Notes under the pieces: generated by a model
What the model saw: the letters and a program-made list of their open reading frames with translations, nothing else
What the model was told of the DNA's origin: nothing
Databases searched by the model: none
Origin: Orthonyx spaldingii
Lineage: Eukaryota > Chordata > Aves > Passeriformes > Orthonychidae
Assembly: GCA_013397795.1 (NCBI GenBank)
Contig: VZTJ01001198.1
Coordinates: 963,185 to 1,027,184, forward strand
Reading direction: 5' to 3'
DNA length: 64,000 nt
Made by a program: the position numbers and the translations under genes
In this document: positions 63,201-64,000 of the stretch, in pieces
Layout: every line of letters begins with the position of its first letter
Numbering within the stretch: the first letter of the stretch is position 1

Positions 63201-63979
63201 CAAGGAAGTGATCTTTCTCCAAAGCATCAGGCAGCTCCTAAGCTTGCCTCCAGCAAGTTCTCCATTTCCCAACAAACCAGGCAGTGTTTTTTGGGTGGAA
63301 AGAGATACATTGAGTCTACTACTGTCCACAGGGCACCTGCTGCTTCTGTCATTTCTAACCAGCTCTGTGAGAGGAGTGAGTGGGAGTTACTCATTTCTGC
63401 AGTAATCTCTGTTTCCCAACAGCATCAACAAATGCAGGCTGTATCCCAAAAAATGGCAAGGGAAAAAAGCAATGTGTCCTTCTAGCTAAGGGCTGTGCTT
63501 TATCTCCAAGCAGATCCCTCCTCAGACATGGAAGATTGTCCCCCCCCAAAAGCCAGGGGGACACCCAAAATGTGCCGAAACCCACACAAGGGCAAACTGC
63601 TATCCTATCCTCCCCTCTCTTACTCCGTTGAGAGAGAGGAAGGCCATGTGCTGGCACCCAGAGTTTCAAGCATCATCCTCTGATGGACAGTCACAGCTGA
63701 GGTTATGGCCCAGCAAAGTGGGGAGAGGCAGCCCCTGAGGGCCGCTGTGACCAGAGCACTCTTAGATTAAATATGAATCCACCTAAGAGGGAAAGTGGGT
63801 CAGGGCAGTCTCCCTCAGCTCACTAACAGGTTAATGTGATTCCTCGTTTAGTCGGAGCAGAAGGAAATTGTGGGCTCTGACTCCCACCCTTCCCTTTGAT
63901 CTGCTATGATTGCTACAGGCACTTGCTTCTTTCTGCAAGGACTGGAGTCAGAGCCCAAAAAGCTGATGATTTTTGGTGC
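60281..63979. other. Intergenic stretch with an AT-rich island
   Basis: Mostly GC-rich with no supported exon. The part at about 60,830-61,170 is sharply AT-richer and repeat-free by eye and may be a conserved non-coding element. The frames at 61,640-62,440 and 62,835-63,485 are not recognisable. Confidence 0.4.
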
Positions 63980-64000
63980 TGGGAGGGGAGGGGAGGGGAG
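63980..64000. repeat. (GGGGA)n repeat cut by the window end
   Basis: The last 20 bases are GGGAG followed by GGGAG-type pentamers and run off the window, so the true array length is unknown. G-rich on the plus strand. Confidence 0.85.

Overview
The window reads as vertebrate nuclear DNA from a bird, most likely a neoavian such as a passerine. Genes are sparse and most open frames are uninformative. The repeats are avian: CR1-type LINE fragments and a solo LTR of the ERVL-like class common in songbird genomes. The one fully readable gene is an intact CHST1 orthologue whose whole coding sequence lies in one exon. The order named sits less firmly than the class: it rests on remembered resemblance of the LTR, not on a search.

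Layout. 1-18.9 kb is fairly AT-rich intergenic or intronic DNA with no gene I can support; it holds an ancient CR1 fragment (about 14.05-14.40 kb) and simple repeats. A minus-strand solo LTR lies at 18.93-20.05 kb. At 21.06-21.55 kb a minus-strand candidate terminal exon has a strong splice acceptor and encodes a 21-residue tandem repeat, disrupted by a 2-nt shift beside an AG/CT run. The last coding exon of a TMEM263-family gene lies at 32.89-33.18 kb (plus strand); its 5' exon was not found. CHST1 runs leftward: 3'UTR about 40.08-40.78 kb, coding exon 40,784-42,043, splice acceptor at 42,088-42,089. Its upstream intron and non-coding exons probably run up to a CpG island at about 48.6-49.86 kb that contains a 561-base assembly gap. 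A second CpG-rich patch lies at 52.35-52.99 kb. The rest, to 64 kb, is GC-rich intergenic DNA with CR1 remnants, a possible second LTR and an AT-rich island at 60.8-61.17 kb.

How it fits together. CHST1 is a Golgi sulfotransferase that makes keratan sulfate and sulfated sialyl-LacNAc. In mammals it lies in the SYT13-CHST1-SLC35C1-CRY2 neighbourhood. TMEM263 itself lies next to CRY1 in mammals, so a diverged TMEM263 relative beside CHST1 is what a retained whole-genome-duplication partner in the CRY1/CRY2 paralogon would look like. I consider that, and the unrecognised 21-residue-repeat exon, the two most interesting observations. No CRISPR, operon-like or prokaryotic system is present.
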